Below, piece by piece: positions 52,166 through 61,948 of a stretch of DNA of 64,000 bases (the first letter of the stretch is position 1; the number at the start of each line of letters is the position of its first letter). The DNA lies in contig CAVVZX010000042.1 in the NCBI GenBank assembly GCA_963752855.1, positions 6,832 through 70,831 on the forward strand, read 5' to 3'. The DNA comes from DATJPW01 sp963752855 (GTDB lineage Bacteria; Desulfobacterota; Desulfomonilia; Desulfomonilales; Desulfomonilaceae). The position numbers and the translations under genes were made by a program. The notes beneath the pieces were generated by a model. It was not told the origin of the DNA. It was given only the letters and a program-made list of their open reading frames with translations, and ran no database searches.

Positions 52166-53917
52166 ATGGGGGCTATGGGAAACATCATGAAGACTAACGA
52201 AGTAGAGGTGGTTGCACATGACGTGTTGATCTTTGGTACGGGCCTGGCCGGTCTTCGCGCCGCTGTGGAGATCGCCCGGGCGTCCAAAGACTCCATCAAC
52301 ATGGCTCTTGTGTCAAAGGTCCAGATACAGCGGCCCCATTCAGTATGCGCTGAAGGGGGCTCTGCAGCGGTCCTCCGGCCGGAGGAAGGAGACAATCTGG
52401 ACCTTCATGCCTGGGATACCGTCAAGGGCGCAGACTTTCTGGCCGACCAGGACGTTGTCTCCCGGTTTGTCGAACTAGCGCCCAAAGAGCTGCTGCTCCT
52501 GGATCACTGGGGAATACCGTGGTCGAGACGTCCGGATGGCAGAATCATGCAGCGTCCTTTTGGAGGCCATTCCTTCCCAAGATGCACAATGGCGCAGGAC
52601 AAAACAGGTTTCTTCGAGGTGCAGACGCTCTATGACACCTTGATGCAGTACAGAAATTTCGCGCGTTACGATGAATTCTTCGCCACTTCGATCCTCTCCA
52701 AGAACGGCGAGTTTGCCGGCATCACAGGCATAGACATGGCCACCGGCAAGTTCATGGTCCTACGAGGAAAGGCCATGCTTATCGGCACAGGGGGGCTCGG
52801 CACGCTTTACGGATTCACCACCTACTCTCAAACCGTGAGCGGCGATGGTCAGGCCATAGCTTACCGGGCCGGAATAAACATCGAGGATCCCGAATTTCTG
52901 CAGTTTCATCCGACCGGCCTTATTCCCTCAGGCATTCTTATGACCGAAGCATGTCGGGCTGAAGGAGGACATCTGAAGAACTCCAAAGGCGAAAGGCTCA
53001 TGCAGAGGTACGCTCCTAAGAATATGGAGCTTGCGCCCCGTGATATCGTGTCAAGGTCCGAGATGACCGAAATCAAGGAGGGGAGGGGATTTGAAGGGCC
53101 TCGAGGTCTTGACTACATTCACCTTGACCTGACCGTGGTCGGAGCAGAGTGCATCAATAGAGCACTGCCGTTGATTCGGGAAGTGTGCATGAAATTCAAC
53201 GGCTTGGATCCGATTCTTGAGCCAATCCCCGTTCGTCCGGTTGCTCATTATTCAATGGGTGGTATCGAGGCAGACATCAACGGGGCCACCTCAATGAGAG
53301 GAGTTTGGGCGGCCGGCGAGGTGGCGTGCTGCTCGCTGCATGGCGCCAACCGTCTGGGGGCCAACTCCACTACGGAGTGCATTGTGTGGGGCGGCGTCAC
53401 GGGAGAACAAATCGCCGAGTACATGAAATCCAACCCACCGTTGCTCGACGTTCCTCAGGAACAGGTAAAGGCGGAAACCGGGCGGATTTACGGGGACCTC
53501 CTCCAGAAACAGGGCACGGAAAACCTGTATGACATCAAGAGGGACTTGAGGGAACTCATGGACCGATGCGCGGGAGTGTACCGTACCAAGGACGAAATGA
53601 GCGCAGGCTTGAAGGACGTCCGGGAGCTGAAGGAGCGTTTCGGAAAAATCTACATCACGGACAAAGGATCTGTGTACAACACCAACTTGATAAACGCCAT
53701 GGAGGTGGAGAATCTCCTCGATCTTGCGGAAATGCTGGTCGCCGCCGCTCTGGCCAGAGAGGAATCGCGTGGAGGACATGCCCGTTATGATTTTCCGGAC
53801 AGGGATGATGAAAAGTGGCTAAAACACACGCTGGTGAGCTACAGTCCGGAAGGACCGAAACTCTCCTACAAACCGGTGACGATTACTAAGTGGAAGCCGG
53901 TCGAGCGCAAGTATTAG
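52166..53917 (+). CDS. Succinate dehydrogenase/fumarate reductase flavoprotein subunit
   Basis: The 583-residue protein binds FAD covalently and interconverts succinate and fumarate. It has the dinucleotide site DVLIFGTGLAGLRAAVE, the flavinylated histidine in RPHSVCAEGGSAAV (about residue 55), the HPTGLIPSG and GGHLKNSKGERLMQRYAP regions, HYSMGGIEAD and LGANSTTECIVWGG. The start could also be the ATG at 52175. It is the first gene of a flavoprotein/cytochrome b/membrane anchor/iron-sulfur operon. Whether it works as dehydrogenase or reductase depends on the quinone and cannot be decided from sequence by eye. Confidence 0.94.
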   Translation: MGAMGNIMKTNEVEVVAHDVLIFGTGLAGLRAAVEIARASKDSINMALVSKVQIQRPHSVCAEGGSAAVLRPEEGDNLDLHAWDTVKGADFLADQDVVSRFVELAPKELLLLDHWGIPWSRRPDGRIMQRPFGGHSFPRCTMAQDKTGFFEVQTLYDTLMQYRNFARYDEFFATSILSKNGEFAGITGIDMATGKFMVLRGKAMLIGTGGLGTLYGFTTYSQTVSGDGQAIAYRAGINIEDPEFLQFHPTGLIPSGILMTEACRAEGGHLKNSKGERLMQRYAPKNMELAPRDIVSRSEMTEIKEGRGFEGPRGLDYIHLDLTVVGAECINRALPLIREVCMKFNGLDPILEPIPVRPVAHYSMGGIEADINGATSMRGVWAAGEVACCSLHGANRLGANSTTECIVWGGVTGEQIAEYMKSNPPLLDVPQEQVKAETGRIYGDLLQKQGTENLYDIKRDLRELMDRCAGVYRTKDEMSAGLKDVRELKERFGKIYITDKGSVYNTNLINAMEVENLLDLAEMLVAAALAREESRGGHARYDFPDRDDEKWLKHTLVSYSPEGPKLSYKPVTITKWKPVERKY

Positions 53918-53928
53918 GGGGAACAAAG

Positions 53929-54366
53929 ATGGAAAACAAGAAGTTCGAAAACCGCTTGGGAATAGTCGGCTGGCTTGGTGGTGGCCGTTGGGGCCTGGAG
54001 CGTTACTTGTACATTGCGCACCGTCTTACCGGTCTCGGGATACTGGTGTTTTTCCTGCTGCATATATTTGCGAGTTCTGCAAGGATGTACGGCCCTGAGT
54101 ACTGGAATGCCGCCATGCAGATCCTGAAAAGTCCCATTTTGAGGCTGGGGGAATTCGTTGTCTTTGCAGCTTTTATCTTCCATGCCTTAAACGGCATCAG
54201 GCTGATTTGCATTGAACTGGGATTCGCCGTGGGTAAGGCCGAGGAGCCGGTATTCCCCTACAAGTCGTCTATCAACAATCAACGGCCCTTGGTGACGGTG
54301 TCGATGGCGCTGATTGCCATTCTCATCGTGTTTGGAGGCTTCAGCGCCCTGTTTTTCAATCATTAG
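53929..54366 (+). CDS. Succinate dehydrogenase/fumarate reductase cytochrome b subunit (SdhC-like)
   Basis: The 145-residue protein has three membrane segments. The first carries ERYLYIAHRLTGLGILVFF and LLHIFASS, and the second FIFHALNGIRLICIELG; these include the histidines that usually hold haem b and the H-x-x-x-G-x-R type motif of SdhC. It follows the flavoprotein gene by 11 bp and anchors the complex with the next protein. Confidence 0.9.
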   Translation: MENKKFENRLGIVGWLGGGRWGLERYLYIAHRLTGLGILVFFLLHIFASSARMYGPEYWNAAMQILKSPILRLGEFVVFAAFIFHALNGIRLICIELGFAVGKAEEPVFPYKSSINNQRPLVTVSMALIAILIVFGGFSALFFNH

Positions 54367-54376
54367 GGAGGTTGTT

Positions 54377-54748
54377 ATGAGGGAAACACCTTATTGGACC
54401 TGGTTCATAATTGCGGCTTTCGTAATCTTTGTCTTTGCCGGACTACATATGCTGGTGATGCACTTGTCGGTCTTTGGAATCTTTAACCCCGCGGGCGGAG
54501 CTTCGACGGACTGGGGCAATGTTATCTTCCGAAGTCAGAATCAATTCCTGGCCTTCACTTACATACTTCTTCTCGCTGCCGCTCTATATCACGGTTTGTA
54601 CGGGTTGCGCACTATTGTGTTCGAACTTAGTCCCGGCAAATCCTTTCAGAATTCCTTCACTGTCTTTTTGTGGATAATCGGTCTGATTCTCTTCGGCATC
54701 GGCTCATACTCGGATATCGCGGCAAAGTCTTTGGAAAGACTACTTTAG
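54377..54748 (+). CDS. Succinate dehydrogenase/fumarate reductase membrane anchor (SdhD-like)
   Basis: The 123-residue protein, starting after a GGGAGG site, has three membrane segments, histidines in GLHMLVMHLSVF and ALYHGLYGLRTIVFEL, and SdhD-like length. With the preceding subunit it forms a two-protein haem-binding anchor, so the complex belongs to the classes with separate C and D subunits rather than the single large FrdC of epsilonproteobacteria. Confidence 0.88.
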   Translation: MRETPYWTWFIIAAFVIFVFAGLHMLVMHLSVFGIFNPAGGASTDWGNVIFRSQNQFLAFTYILLLAAALYHGLYGLRTIVFELSPGKSFQNSFTVFLWIIGLILFGIGSYSDIAAKSLERLL

Positions 54749-54761
54749 GAAGGATGAGGAA

Positions 54762-55595
54762 ATGGAAAAAGGGACTCAGAAGCAATACAGTGTTACTGTC
54801 TATGTTCGTCGCTTTGATCCTGATCGGGACCGGGCCCCCCGACAGCAGCAATATACGATTCAAGTCGAAAAAGGGCTGACTGTCCTCGATGGGCTAAACC
54901 TTATTAAGCAGACCCAGGACCCGACTCTCGGTTTTCGCTTTTCCTGCCGAATGGGAGTGTGCGGCTCCTGCGGGATGCTCATAAATGGGAAACCGGGATT
55001 AGCCTGTAATACGCAGATACTCGATGTTACGGAAACGGCTCTAACATTGGCTCCGTTGCCGAACTTTGCCATCATCAGAGATCTGGTTCCCGATCTTGTG
55101 CCCATGTTCGGCGTTCATCGGGATATTCAGCCGTACATCCAGAGAAACGATATCGAAGAAATGGAAAATCCGACAATGGAGTACTTCCAGACGCCGGAGC
55201 AGCTCGAAAAGTTTCTCCAGTTTACATACTGCATAAAATGCGGCGCCTGCATGGCTGCGTGCCCAACCATGGCCACCGACGAAGACTATTTGGGGCCCAT
55301 GCCCCTTACTCAGGCTTACCGTTACAACGTAGATTCACGTGACGACGCGGGTGAGGCCAGAAGAGAAATAGTGTCGGCCTGCCATGGCATTTTCAACTGC
55401 CACTACGCTGCGGAATGCTCAAATGTCTGTCCCAAGGGAGTAGACCCGGCTCGGGCTATTCAACTAATGAAAAGGGACTTGGTGCTACGCTATTTCTATC
55501 TAAGCAAGAAGAAGTGCGCACATGTCCATGAACGTCCTGCTGAGTCCGAATATAAAGCGAGAATTGAGGCCCCTCCGTTTACAGTGGACCAATGA
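54762..55595 (+). CDS. Succinate dehydrogenase/fumarate reductase iron-sulfur subunit
   Basis: The 277-residue protein carries the three centres of the family: [2Fe-2S] in FSCRMGVCGSCGMLINGKPG (about residues 63-82), [4Fe-4S] in CIKCGACMAACP and [3Fe-4S] spread over CHGIFNC and CSNVCPKGVDP. It passes electrons between flavin and the membrane haem/quinone. It is the last gene of the operon; an inverted repeat follows at 55643-55683. Confidence 0.95.
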   Translation: MEKGTQKQYSVTVYVRRFDPDRDRAPRQQQYTIQVEKGLTVLDGLNLIKQTQDPTLGFRFSCRMGVCGSCGMLINGKPGLACNTQILDVTETALTLAPLPNFAIIRDLVPDLVPMFGVHRDIQPYIQRNDIEEMENPTMEYFQTPEQLEKFLQFTYCIKCGACMAACPTMATDEDYLGPMPLTQAYRYNVDSRDDAGEARREIVSACHGIFNCHYAAECSNVCPKGVDPARAIQLMKRDLVLRYFYLSKKKCAHVHERPAESEYKARIEAPPFTVDQ

Positions 55596-55642
55596 GGTGG
55601 GAAATCCAGCGATCGTATGCAACGGAGTTTTGACTGAGACGC

Positions 55643-55683
55643 CTATCCGGATAATGCCGATGTATTCGGGATTATCCGGATAG
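55643..55683. terminator. Inverted repeat between convergent operons
   Basis: ctatccggataat and attatccggatag are a perfect 13-base pair of arms around a 15-base loop, located between the end of the SDH/FRD operon and the end of the fumarase gene. There is no T-run, so it may act as a bidirectional Rho-assisted end or simply be a repeat. Confidence 0.45.
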
Positions 55684-55724
55684 GACTCTTAGCTAAGCTA
55701 CCAGCTCTGGCGATGATTTCACAA

Positions 55725-57379
55725 TCAGCCTGCGATTTTCTTATACAAATCGTTTCCCTTGTCATCTACAAGGATGAAAGCGGGAAAGTCCACGACTTCG
55801 ATCCTCCAGACTGCTTCCATACCTAGTTCCGGGTAGTCGATACACTCAACCTTCTTGATGTTTTCCTCAGCCAGAAGCGCAGCCGGTCCGCCAATTGAGC
55901 CAAGGTAGAACCCGCCATGATTCTTGCATGCGTCGGTTACCTGCTGGCTTCGATTACCCTTGGCAATCATGATCAGAGAGCCGCCCTCGGATTGTAAGAG
56001 GCCCACGTAAGAGTCCATGCGTCCAGCGGTCGTAGGCCCAAAAGAGCCTGAAGGCTTGCCGGGAGGGGTCTTGGCAGGACCTGCGTAGTAAACAGGATGG
56101 TCCTTCAGGTATTGAGGAATTCCCAAGTCCCTTTGTCCAGTCGCTCTTTGAACTTGGCGTGAGCTATGTCACGGGCCACAATGATGGTCCCGGTAAGTGA
56201 CAGTTGGGCGCCGACCGGGAACTTTGAAAGCTCGGCAAGAACCTCTTTCATCGGGCGGTTCAAGTCGATCTTCGCTACTCCGGACTCCTGCTTGCGCGGT
56301 ACGCATCGGGGATCAGGCGGCCGGGCTCTCGCTCAAGCTCTTCGATCCAGATACCATCTTTATTGATCTTCGCTTTTGCGTTCCGGTCCGCAGAGCAGGA
56401 GACACCCATCCCGACAGGACAGGAAGCGCCATGGCGAGGGAGGCGTACGATCCGAACATCCAGGGCGAAATATTTGCCTCCGAACTGAGCCCCGTAACCA
56501 ATCTTCTGGGCAGCCTCCAGGACCTTTTTCTCGAGTTCCAGATCGCGAAAGGCTTGCCCGAGTTTATTTCCGTGGGTAGGGAGTCCATCCAGGTACTTGG
56601 TCGTGGCAAGTTTCACGGTCTTGAGGCACTCCTCGGCTGAGGTGCCCCCAATGACAAAGGCGAGATGATACGGCGGGCAAGCCGCAGGTACCAAGAGTTT
56701 TCATCTTTTCTACCAGGAATTTCTCCAGGGCCATGGGATTCAGGAGGGCCTTCGTCTCCTGGTAGAGCGCCGTTTTGTTAGCGGACCCGCCCCCTTTTGC
56801 AACGAAAAGGAAGTTGTATTCCATTCCATCCGTCGTGTACAGGTCGATTTGCGCCGGCAGATTGCAACCGGAGTTGACCTCTTGGTACATATCAGTCCCG
56901 ACAGTCTGGGAATAGCGCAGGTTCTCTTCCGTATACGTCTTGTACACGCCGTTGCTTAGGTACTGCTTGTCGTCCACGCCTGTCCAGACCCGCTGACCTT
57001 TCTTTCCGACAATGGTCGCTGTGCCTGTGTCCTGGCAGAAAGGCAGTTCAAATTTGGCAGAAACCTCAGCGTTACGCATCAGCGCGAGGGCGACACATTT
57101 ATCATTGTCAGAAGCCTCAGGGTCGGAAAGTATCGCTGCCACCTGTCCCAGGTGCTCACGGCGGAGCAGAAAGTTGATTTCGCGCATTGCCTGATTGGCA
57201 AGAAAGCTCAGGCCCTCGGGTTCAACCTTCAGCGCCTCGTTTCCATCGATTCTGGCGACTGAAACGTACTCCTTCGTAAGCAGGCGATACTTTGTCTTGT
57301 CCGGACCCAAGGGGTACACTTCTTGGTATTCGAAAGTCGAATTTTTACCCGCAGCCAAGTTGTCTTTCGGCGCAGTCAT
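55725..57379 (-). CDS. Class I fumarate hydratase (single-chain FumA type), frameshifted
   Basis: The oxygen-sensitive iron-sulfur fumarase converts fumarate and malate. The N-terminal domain is clean to about 56700, with FCQDTGTATIVGKKG and EVNSGCNLPAQIDLY holding two cluster cysteines. A shift then leads to ACPPYHLAFVIGGTSAEECL with the third, another near 56290 to VAKIDLNRPMKEVLAELSKF, and another near 56130 to GIPQYLKDHPVYYAGPAKTP and the C-terminal beta domain (GSFGPTTAGRMDSYV). Length over the shifts (about 550) is normal for FumA/FumB. All functional parts are present, so sequence error is likely. It is convergent with the SDH/FRD operon. Confidence 0.9.
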
Positions 57380-57763
57380 GCTTCTCTCCTACATATTCAG
57401 TTACTCGGGGGCATCATCGGTTCCTTGTCATTGCCGGAAGCGAAACCCCCGTTCCGTGGAAGAGCAACTTTGGTTCGTCACCCGTCCCGCGTCTCTTGGG
57501 ATTGATCCGGTAGGGCCGGTGTCCCTGCCGGCCATTTATTCTCTGCGCGCCGCTATCCCGCGTTCTGCGCCGGCGCCTACCGATCTGGATACCGGCATGC
57601 GCCGGTATAACGGAAGCAGAGATTGCTTCAATCTTTTCCGCAATGACAGTCCATCACCGCACATGAACTGAGCAATTAGCGCCTCGCTCGCATGACAAGA
57701 CCTCTGATGAAGGACCGTTGCCCTCAACCTCGGCCTGTCGTGTTGCGGCAATCATCAGTCGCT

Positions 57764-59493
57764 TCATCGCAGTTCAGAGATCAAACATAGCTTTTCATAT
57801 TCCGGGTACCACATGAATGACCTCACGTATTGCTCGATGTCATAAGGTTTGGGCCTTGCTGCAAGGCCACGCTCGTAGGCCATTTTGACAACTGCGATTG
57901 CAATCTGGGCCGATGCTTCCCTGATCTTGCTTATTGGCGGATATACTCCCCCCTGCTTAAGATCAGCCTCCGTCACTACACCTGCCAACGCCTTGGCCGA
58001 AGCCAAGAACATGTCTTCCGGCAAGGTCTTGGCCCTACATGCGATGACGCCCAGACCAACTCCAGGAAAGATGTAGACGTTGTTGCCTTGACGCGGTACG
58101 AATGTCTTCCCTCCCAGGGTAACGGGATCGAACGGGCTGCCGCTTGCAAAGATCGCTCGACCTTGACTCCAGGTGTACGCCTGCTCTGCTGTGCACTCCG
58201 ACTTGGATGTGGGATTTGAAAGGGCGTAGATAACTGGCCTTTCATTGATTCGGGCCATTGCCTCAATCACCTGCTGATTAAAGGCCCCCGGCGCTTTGGA
58301 CGCCCCAATGAGGAACGAAGGCTTCAGCGCTTCAATGGCGGAAAGAAGGTCAGGAAGGGGCTCATGGTCATGCGCGTAACGAAGCTTAGGTGTGTTGAGG
58401 TCAGTACCACTTTTCACCACCAGCCCCTTGGAGTCCACGTACCATATCCGTTTGATCGCCTCTTCTTCAGATAAGCCTTCCTCCATCATCGCGGAAACCG
58501 TCAGATCGCCCGTCCCGATTCCTGCTTCGCCCGCGCCGAGGAACAGAAACTTCTGATCGCTCAGTTTCCCCCCGGTAAGACGAAGGGACGACAGGAAGCC
58601 GGCCACGATAACTGCGGCTGTTCCCTGTATGTCATCATTGAAGGTACAGTACTGATCACGATATTTCGCCAGGAGCCGAAAAGCGTTTCTATTTGCGAAA
58701 TCTTCAAATTGGATGAGAACGTCCGGAAAGACTTTTACCGCAGCTTTCATGAATTCATCAATCAGCTCATCGTAGGCTGCCCCGCGAAGACGTCGTTGTC
58801 TGAGACCGATATATAGTGGATCATTCAGCAGTTCTTCCCTCTCCGTTCCAACATCAATAGTCACCGGCAAGGTGAAGGAGGGATAGACACCTGCCGCGCC
58901 GATGTACAAGGAGAGCTTCCCCACAGGGATACCCATGCCGTTTGCTCCTATATCCCCAAGGCCAAGGATACGTTCTCCATCGGTAACCACGATGATGCGG
59001 GCTTTATAGGGCCAGTGCCGCAACAGATGTTCAATCCGCCCTTTGTCGTTGGCTGTTAGGAAAATTCCTCGGGGTCTACGGAAGATGTTGCTGTACTCCA
59101 TACATGCCTGCCCCACGGTCGGGGTGTACACGATGGGCGCCATTTCCTCAATGTTGTCAATGAGGACACGATAGAACATGGTCCTGTTTCGATCTTCAAG
59201 GCCGACCAGATGAAGATATTTTTCCAGGTCATTAGTTTTCTTCCTGTAAGTTCCAAGGAACCGCTGGACCTGTTCCTCGATGGTACTGGATGAGGCGGTA
59301 GGAGCCCTTCAAGCTCTAATTCCTCGCGTTCTTGCTCCGTGAAGGCAGTCCCTTTGTTCAACGTCGGATCTCGAAGCAATGAAAGGCCTGTAGGACATTG
59401 CGGCATAGGTGTTTCCGGAAGCGGTCTTCCACAATTCTTGCAAGAATATAGATCACCAACATTTTCTTCAGAGCAGACACATACCCTCGACAT
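57764..59493 (-). CDS. NAD-type malic enzyme with N-terminal cysteine motif, frameshifted
   Basis: The enzyme decarboxylates malate to pyruvate. The start MSRVCVCSEENVGDLYSCKN contains a CVC...CKNC pattern like a small zinc ribbon, before the normal beginning LLRDPTLNKGTAFTEQERE. One base seems missing near 59295, after which STIEEQVQRFLGTYRKKTND leads into the main body: the catalytic tyrosine in APIVYTPTVGQACMEY, DGERILGLGDIGANGMGIP, FNDDIQGTAAV, the NAD site FLFLGAGEAGIGTGDL and SNPTSKSECTAEQAY. Length is about 575, as in SfcA-type enzymes. It lies between fumarase and the dicarboxylate transporter on the same strand. Confidence 0.9.
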
Positions 59494-59607
59494 CGTCGTC
59501 CTCCTTGTTCATCCAAATGAACTTCGTTAGTATCCTATGCATAGCTCAAGTTGTTACCGCCGGCAAGAAGCCGGTTTCGATCAACTCCTGCGTCAGCTTG
59601 CAAATGA

Positions 59608-61026
59608 TCAGCCTTGCGTAAACAGCAACCAAGGGACCCCGATACCTAGCAGGAAAATGAGAAATACCATCCCCAAGATGAAACCCTGAAGCCAAAAATC
59701 CTTGCGGCTGATGTACCCACTTCCGAAATAGACAGGACCGGGACCGGTAGCGTACGGGGTGATGATACCCATCAATCCCAGCGAGTAACAGAGAAGGAGA
59801 GCAAAGACTTTTACGGGCATCCCCGGCACCGCGGCGCCTGCAGCAAGCATCACTGGTAAGATTGCTGCAGTATGCGCAGTGAGACTGGCAAACATGTAGT
59901 GAATGATGAAAAAGATTGCAACAAGTATTACCATCGTAGTCACCGGTGACATCCCGGCAAGTAAGACCGTTGCGCCCTTGGCAAACCAGGTGACGAACCC
60001 GACCTTGTTGAGGCCATCCGCTAGGGCTACAAGAGTGGCGAACCAAACCAGTATATCCCAGGCCTTCTTATGGCTCAGAATATCATCGTGGCTCACGACT
60101 CCGGTTATAAGCATCAACGAAATGACAACCAAAGTAACCGTTGTTGCATCTATGAACTTACCGCCTCCGATCCACAAGACCAATGCAAGAATTGCCAAGA
60201 CGGCCATCAGCACTTCCTTGAACGTGATGGCGCCCAGCTTCGCGAGTTCGTCTGACGCCCACGCAGGGACTTCGTCACTGGATTTGATTTCCGGCGGATA
60301 AATCTTGTATATGAGATACGGCAGAATAAGGATAAGGGTTATACCTACCGGCAGGAACCCGTACAGCCATTCCACCCACTCAAAGCCTATCGACGATGTC
60401 TTGGTGACCAGTTCGAGAGCCAGAAGATTTGGGGCAAGCGCTGTCACGAACATTGAACTGGTGACGCACGTGGCTGCGAAGGCTGTCCACAATATGTAAG
60501 CGCCGATCTTTCGCGCTGTCTCTCCAGGTAGCGAACCATAAAGAATAGGGATATTCCGTATAACCGGGTATATGATTCCACCACTTCGCGCAGTGTTGGA
60601 AGGCGTGAACGGAGCGAGGATCAGGTCGGAAAAGGTCACGGCATAACCCAAACCCAACGTTTTCCTACCCAGGGCTTTTACCAGTACCAGAGCAATGCGT
60701 TTGCCCAGTCCCGTTTTTTCATAACCCAAGGCAAGCATGAATGCGCCGAATATCAGCCAGACCGTGGCGTTGGAAAAACCGCTCAATGCCCATTTTATGG
60801 AATCACTCGGTTTAGGTGCGACCAGTCCTAGTGCTGCGACCAGCGCAATGCCGATGAACCCTATCGCGGCCGACGGAATCGGCTCCAGGATCAAGCCGAC
60901 GATGACCGCTGTAAAGCAAGCAAAGAAATACCAGGCCTTCGGGGCCAACCCTTGTGGAACAGGCAGCACGGCGATAATGATCCCCACCAGCAATGGAATA
61001 AGAGCTTTCCATACAGTTGATCCCAT
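59608..61026 (-). CDS. DASS-family (SLC13) dicarboxylate transporter
   Basis: The 472-residue protein has about 12 membrane segments and the DASS hallmarks: NATVWLIFGAFMLALGYEKT, the substrate loop SDLILAPFTPSNTARSGGIIYPV (first SNT motif), the second repeat with TAHTAAILPVM, and GIITPYATGPGPVYFGSGYI near the end. It resembles CitT/TtdT-type antiporters that exchange citrate, tartrate, malate, oxoglutarate or succinate. Given its neighbours, malate or fumarate against succinate is the natural guess. It starts about 115 bp upstream of malic enzyme on the same strand. Confidence 0.92.
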   Translation of the reverse strand: MGSTVWKALIPLLVGIIIAVLPVPQGLAPKAWYFFACFTAVIVGLILEPIPSAAIGFIGIALVAALGLVAPKPSDSIKWALSGFSNATVWLIFGAFMLALGYEKTGLGKRIALVLVKALGRKTLGLGYAVTFSDLILAPFTPSNTARSGGIIYPVIRNIPILYGSLPGETARKIGAYILWTAFAATCVTSSMFVTALAPNLLALELVTKTSSIGFEWVEWLYGFLPVGITLILILPYLIYKIYPPEIKSSDEVPAWASDELAKLGAITFKEVLMAVLAILALVLWIGGGKFIDATTVTLVVISLMLITGVVSHDDILSHKKAWDILVWFATLVALADGLNKVGFVTWFAKGATVLLAGMSPVTTMVILVAIFFIIHYMFASLTAHTAAILPVMLAAGAAVPGMPVKVFALLLCYSLGLMGIITPYATGPGPVYFGSGYISRKDFWLQGFILGMVFLIFLLGIGVPWLLFTQG

Positions 61027-61487
61027 GTCATCTCCCTCATTACAGTATTCAGTTCACAGTCAGGATGCAGAAAGACAAACGTGGCTTATCCGGCGCCTAT
61101 TCCATCTCGCGCGTCATGAGGCCCGGACAGGCCGGCCCGAGAGTCTCCCACGTAGGAAAAACTGCTGCACAACATCCGGGCCGGACCACCACGTGATGTT
61201 GCAGCAACCTTGATTCTTAAAAGGGGAATGTGGATTTTAGATATTACTCCTCCACGGTTCGCGCGGTCAACCATAATCTTGATCCATGCGCTTTTCCGTG
61301 ACAGATAAGCGTCAAGCCGGTTATCTACGGTGTGTTTTCCCTTTATTCCAAAATCAGACTTCCCAACCTCTGAGAATCCGGCATGAGAAATATATGTGAT
61401 ACCGATTCGCGATCTAACGTGGAACATTGACGAAGAATCACGGACCTGCATGGCAGGCCCCGTGAAATGGTGAGTTTTGGGATTTTT

Positions 61488-61510
61488 ACTGACCTGGTTC
61501 CCAGGTCAGT
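61488..61510. promoter_or_regulatory. Perfect inverted repeat actgacctgg-ttc-ccaggtcagt
   Basis: A ten-base perfect inverted repeat with a three-base loop, about 460 bp upstream of the transporter start and 145 bp before the small frame at 61655. It might be a regulator site. A T-run lies on its left side only, which does not fit a plus-strand terminator. Confidence 0.4.
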
Positions 61511-61654
61511 GCGGGGTTATATTTCAGTACAGAATCACTTTTTTGAAAGCGAATCTGTATGAAAGAGTGGAGACTCTGACCAAAACCTTTATGGCGATGT
61601 CCTCATACTGTAGTTAGAAGGGTCACTACCGGATTTTCAAGAAAGGAAGTCGCT

Positions 61655-61819
61655 ATGGCTGTTCAGGGCCGAACAAGAATGATCCCGGACGAGGAAACGG
61701 GATTTGATAAACTCACGCCGTTTATGGCGCCTTGTAGTTATAGATGCGCTCAGCTATTTCAGTCGGCGCAGAAATTTATGTTTCCGAAGATAGCCCGAGA
61801 GTGTCGTCGGATTTCGTGA
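61655..61819 (+). CDS. Possible small protein, 54 residues
   Basis: The frame starts with ATG at 61655, six bases after GAAAGGAAG, and encodes a basic protein with three cysteines (in APCSYRCAQ and ARECRRIS). No family is recognised. It lies in a large gap and may be a real small gene or chance. Confidence 0.3.
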   Translation: MAVQGRTRMIPDEETGFDKLTPFMAPCSYRCAQLFQSAQKFMFPKIARECRRIS

Positions 61820-61948
61820 TCGGGCGATGGCGTCGAGACATAGAATAGTCTAATTAACCATATAAAAATCAAGCGCCGCGCCGAATATTTAACGGACAAT
61901 CAGTAGACCTAAAGAGCCGTCGCGGCGCATGAATTCTTAATTGTCGGA

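Larger units (their letters stand above)
61027..61948. other. Long gap between transporter and nitroreductase
   Basis: About 920 bp. It contains the inverted repeat at 61488-61510 and a possible 54-codon gene at 61655-61819. No other credible gene is seen; a 121-codon minus-strand frame from 61451 overlaps nothing recognisable and has poor codon use. The promoter of the dicarboxylate transporter should be in the first 200 bp. Confidence 0.5.

Noticed and set aside
61086..61451. 121-codon minus-strand frame
   Set aside because: No family likeness or start signal and codon use unlike the neighbours.
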